NCBI GenBank assembly: GCA_934365155.1
Contig: CAKRMZ010000002.1
Span: 1 to 64,000, forward strand
Source of the DNA: an uncultured Eubacteriales bacterium
Lineage (GTDB): Bacteria; Bacillota; Clostridia; Oscillospirales; CAG-272
DNA: 64,000 nt
Direction of reading: 5' to 3'
Shown piece after piece: positions 62,522 through 64,000 of this stretch. The notes below the pieces were generated by a model. The model ran no database searches, was not told the origin of the DNA, and saw nothing but the letters and a program-made list of their open reading frames with translations. Position 1 is the stretch's first letter. Every line of letters begins with the position of its first letter. The position numbers and the translations under genes are program-made.

Positions 62522-62592
62522 TTTTCTGTGACTGACGGAATGCGGAGTACCGCAAGGGAGCAGAAAATTGGTTTCGCCGACCGTCTGGGCAG
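62522..62592 (+). ncRNA. ZTP (pfl) riboswitch
   Basis: Fits the pfl-motif consensus. P1 ttttctg (62522-62528) pairs with cagaaaa (62561-62567); conserved gactgacgg follows the first arm; P2 tgcgg/ccgca with a four-base loop (62541-62554); aagggagc before the P1 closing strand; and the 3' domain with the invariant ccgaccgtctgggca (62577-62591). Senses ZTP/ZMP, signals of folate shortage in purine synthesis. It sits before purE, the classical location. Confidence 0.93.
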
Positions 62593-62635
62593 TCATCCGT
62601 ATGTAAAAGTAGGGGATGGTCTGCCCTATTTTATT
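62587..62635 (+). terminator. Riboswitch-controlled terminator
   Basis: gggcag (62587-62592), part of the aptamer 3' domain, can instead pair with ctgccc (62621-62626), extended by atcc/ggat, followed by a U-rich stretch. Ligand binding keeps gggca in the aptamer and permits readthrough into purE. Confidence 0.85.
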
Positions 62636-62671
62636 ATCATAAAATTCAAGACGTCGGAGATAGGAGGAAAA

Positions 62672-63160
62672 ATGAAAAAGGTAGCGATTATTATGGGAAG
62701 CGACAGTGATCTTCCGGTGGTAAAAAAAGCGGTGGATACACTCAAGAGTTTCGGGGTACCTTATGAAGCCCATATCTATTCCGCTCATCGCAGCCCCGAG
62801 AAGGTTGCCGAATTTGTTAAGTCGGCACGGGACTCAGGCTTCGGTGTGATTATTGCTGCGGCGGGAATGGCGGCGCATTTGGCAGGAGCGGTTGCGGCAA
62901 ACACAACCCTGCCGGTGATCGGAATTCCGTTAAAATCCGGATATTTGAACGGCATGGACGCTCTTTTATCCACAGTACAAATGCCATCCGGCATGCCGGT
63001 AGCGACTGTGGCAATCGACGGAGCAGTGAATGCCGCTTTATTATCGGTGCAGATTTTGGCGCTCGGCGATGAAACTTTGGAAAAAAAGATTGCCGATTAT
63101 CGCAGAGAGAACACGCAAAAGGTCTTAGAAAAGGATGCAAAGGCTTCCGCGGAGCTTTGA
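62672..63160 (+). CDS. purE: N5-carboxyaminoimidazole ribonucleotide mutase
   Basis: 162 residues from ATG 62672, 7 bases after taggagg; an upstream frame extends into the riboswitch and is rejected. PurE class I: MGSDSDLPVVKKAVDTLKSFG, YSAHRSPEKV, AAAGMAAHLAGAVAANTTLPV and VGIPLKSGYLNGMDALLSTVQMP (GIP and NGLD-type loops), all matching the CAIR mutase fold. It works with PurK, or directly with CO2 in class II, to make CAIR. Start of the pur operon. Confidence 0.97.
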   Translation: MKKVAIIMGSDSDLPVVKKAVDTLKSFGVPYEAHIYSAHRSPEKVAEFVKSARDSGFGVIIAAAGMAAHLAGAVAANTTLPVIGIPLKSGYLNGMDALLSTVQMPSGMPVATVAIDGAVNAALLSVQILALGDETLEKKIADYRRENTQKVLEKDAKASAEL

Positions 63161-63213
63161 ATATATAAACCATTTGCAAATAATGAATTTACAATAAAAT
63201 GGAGGATACAATC

Positions 63214-63927
63214 ATGGAAAAAAGAGAACAGTTGTATGAAGGAAAAGCAAAAAAGGTATATGCGACCGATGATGAAAACTTATATATTGTTTCCTATAAG
63301 GATGACGCAACTGCCTTTAACGGGCTGAAAAAAGGAACCATTGTCGGCAAGGGTGTGGTGAACAACCGTATGTCTAATTTGTGCATGCAAATGTTGGAAA
63401 AATCCGGTATCCCCACGCACTTTGTAAAAGAGCTTTCCGATCGGGATACTTTGGTAAAAAAAGTTTCGATTGTTCCCTTGGAGGTAATAATTCGCAATAT
63501 TTCCGCCGGATCCTTTGCCAAACGATACGGTGTGGAAGAGGGCATCGTTTTTTCGGAGCCTACCATTGAATTTTCCTATAAGAATGACGATCTCGGAGAT
63601 CCGTTAATTAACCGCTATCATGCGCTTGCTTTGGGATTGGCCAGCAAAGAGGAGATTCAAACCATTGAATCCATGGCTTTCCGAATCAATACACTCTTGA
63701 AAGAATATTTCAAAACCTTGGGCATTACGCTGGTTGATTTTAAATTGGAATTCGGAAAGACGGCGGACGGCAATATTGTTTTAGCGGATGAAATTTCGCC
63801 GGATACCTGCCGCTTCTGGGATATTAAAACCGGAGAAAAGCTGGATAAGGATCGTTTCAGACGGGATATGGGCGGCGTGGAAGATGCGTACCGTGAGGTG
63901 ATGCGCCGCGTAATGGGAGAAAAATAA
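63214..63927 (+). CDS. purC: SAICAR synthetase
   Basis: 237 residues from ATG 63214, 8 bases after ggagg (ATG 63199 precedes the site). PurC signatures: [63 protein letters not shown]. Joins aspartate to CAIR with ATP. The stop overlaps the purF start by one base (TAATG). Confidence 0.97.
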   Translation: MEKREQLYEGKAKKVYATDDENLYIVSYKDDATAFNGLKKGTIVGKGVVNNRMSNLCMQMLEKSGIPTHFVKELSDRDTLVKKVSIVPLEVIIRNISAGSFAKRYGVEEGIVFSEPTIEFSYKNDDLGDPLINRYHALALGLASKEEIQTIESMAFRINTLLKEYFKTLGITLVDFKLEFGKTADGNIVLADEISPDTCRFWDIKTGEKLDKDRFRRDMGGVEDAYREVMRRVMGEK

Positions 63928-64000
63928 TGAGCAAAATCAAAGAAGAGTGCGGTGTATTCGGGATATATTGCCAAAAATCGGAAAATGTTGCCGCCACCTG
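63927..64000 (+). CDS. purF: Amidophosphoribosyltransferase, N-terminal part
   Basis: Only the first 24 codons lie in the window: [18 protein letters not shown]. The CGVFGIY motif carries the catalytic Cys of the Ntn-type glutaminase domain, here not N-terminal: eight residues precede it, so a short propeptide or relaxed start is expected as in Bacillus PurF. One-base overlap with purC, hence the same operon. Runs off the end of the window. Confidence 0.9.
   Translation, partial: MSKIKEECGVFGIYCQKSENVAAT

Overview
The window reads as chromosomal DNA of a low-to-mid GC Gram-positive anaerobe of the class Clostridia, probably a gut-type Oscillospirales/Eubacteriales relative (inference). Grounds: Gram-positive ribosome binding sites and sigma-A promoters, lipoproteins with classical lipoboxes, a sortase-type SPKTGD anchor, an efp gene followed by a CD1247-type protein, pyruvate phosphate dikinase, holB-ricT, and a ZTP riboswitch in front of purE. 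I see no rRNA, CRISPR array, insertion sequence or prophage; there is one tRNA.

Layout. 1-1500: end of an Hsp20 gene, a small EamA/DMT transporter behind a leader that ends in an intrinsic terminator, and a chimeric, frameshifted pseudogene. 1900-9020: a leftward cluster of three surface/secreted proteins (a 1618-residue multi-domain protein, a membrane-anchored protein with a poly-leucine helix, and a small secreted protein repeating the last domain of the big one), divergent from a MerR regulator. A textbook MerR-type promoter (19-bp spacer filled by an inverted repeat) lies between them. 9150-12850: small membrane protein, ppdK, tRNA-Leu(GAG). 13550-21720: a second surface locus with a 2217-residue SPKTGD-anchored beta-helix repeat protein, a DUF5640-like membrane protein and a lipoprotein. 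21960-27740: housekeeping genes (htpG, M24 peptidase, efp, CD1247-like protein, HAD phosphatase, MscS channel). 27850-34360: a DeoR regulator with three operator copies, then a pyruvate/2-oxoacid dehydrogenase complex (E2, E3, fused E1 alpha-beta). 34630-39040: EF-G paralogue, ricT, holB. 39240-43630: MarR regulator and a heterodimeric ABC exporter. 43830-52710: an envelope-glycan operon (anchored PIG-L deacetylase, GT2-GtrA fusion, two phosphodiester glycosidases each followed by a related membrane-anchored partner), then a DivIVA-like coiled coil and an orphan fumarase beta subunit. 52800-55000: an accessory patch (tandem GNAT, HEIVH protein, GNAT pseudogene). 55100-62160: rarA, an amino-acid ABC transporter, a YgiQ-type radical SAM protein and an SGNH hydrolase lipoprotein. 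62450-64000: ZTP riboswitch and purE-purC-purF, running off the end.

How the genes work together. The most interesting unit is the 43.8-51.2 kb operon: a lipid-linked sugar donor enzyme, a surface deacetylase and a duplicated [phosphodiester glycosidase + anchored INGI-module/NTF2-like partner] cassette, which together look like an undescribed machine for trimming a phosphate-linked surface glycopolymer. The second is the MerR-controlled surface-protein cluster. The PDH complex with its own DeoR switch is notable in a presumably anaerobic lineage that would normally use pyruvate:ferredoxin oxidoreductase. All functional statements rest on motif recognition by eye; no database search was run.
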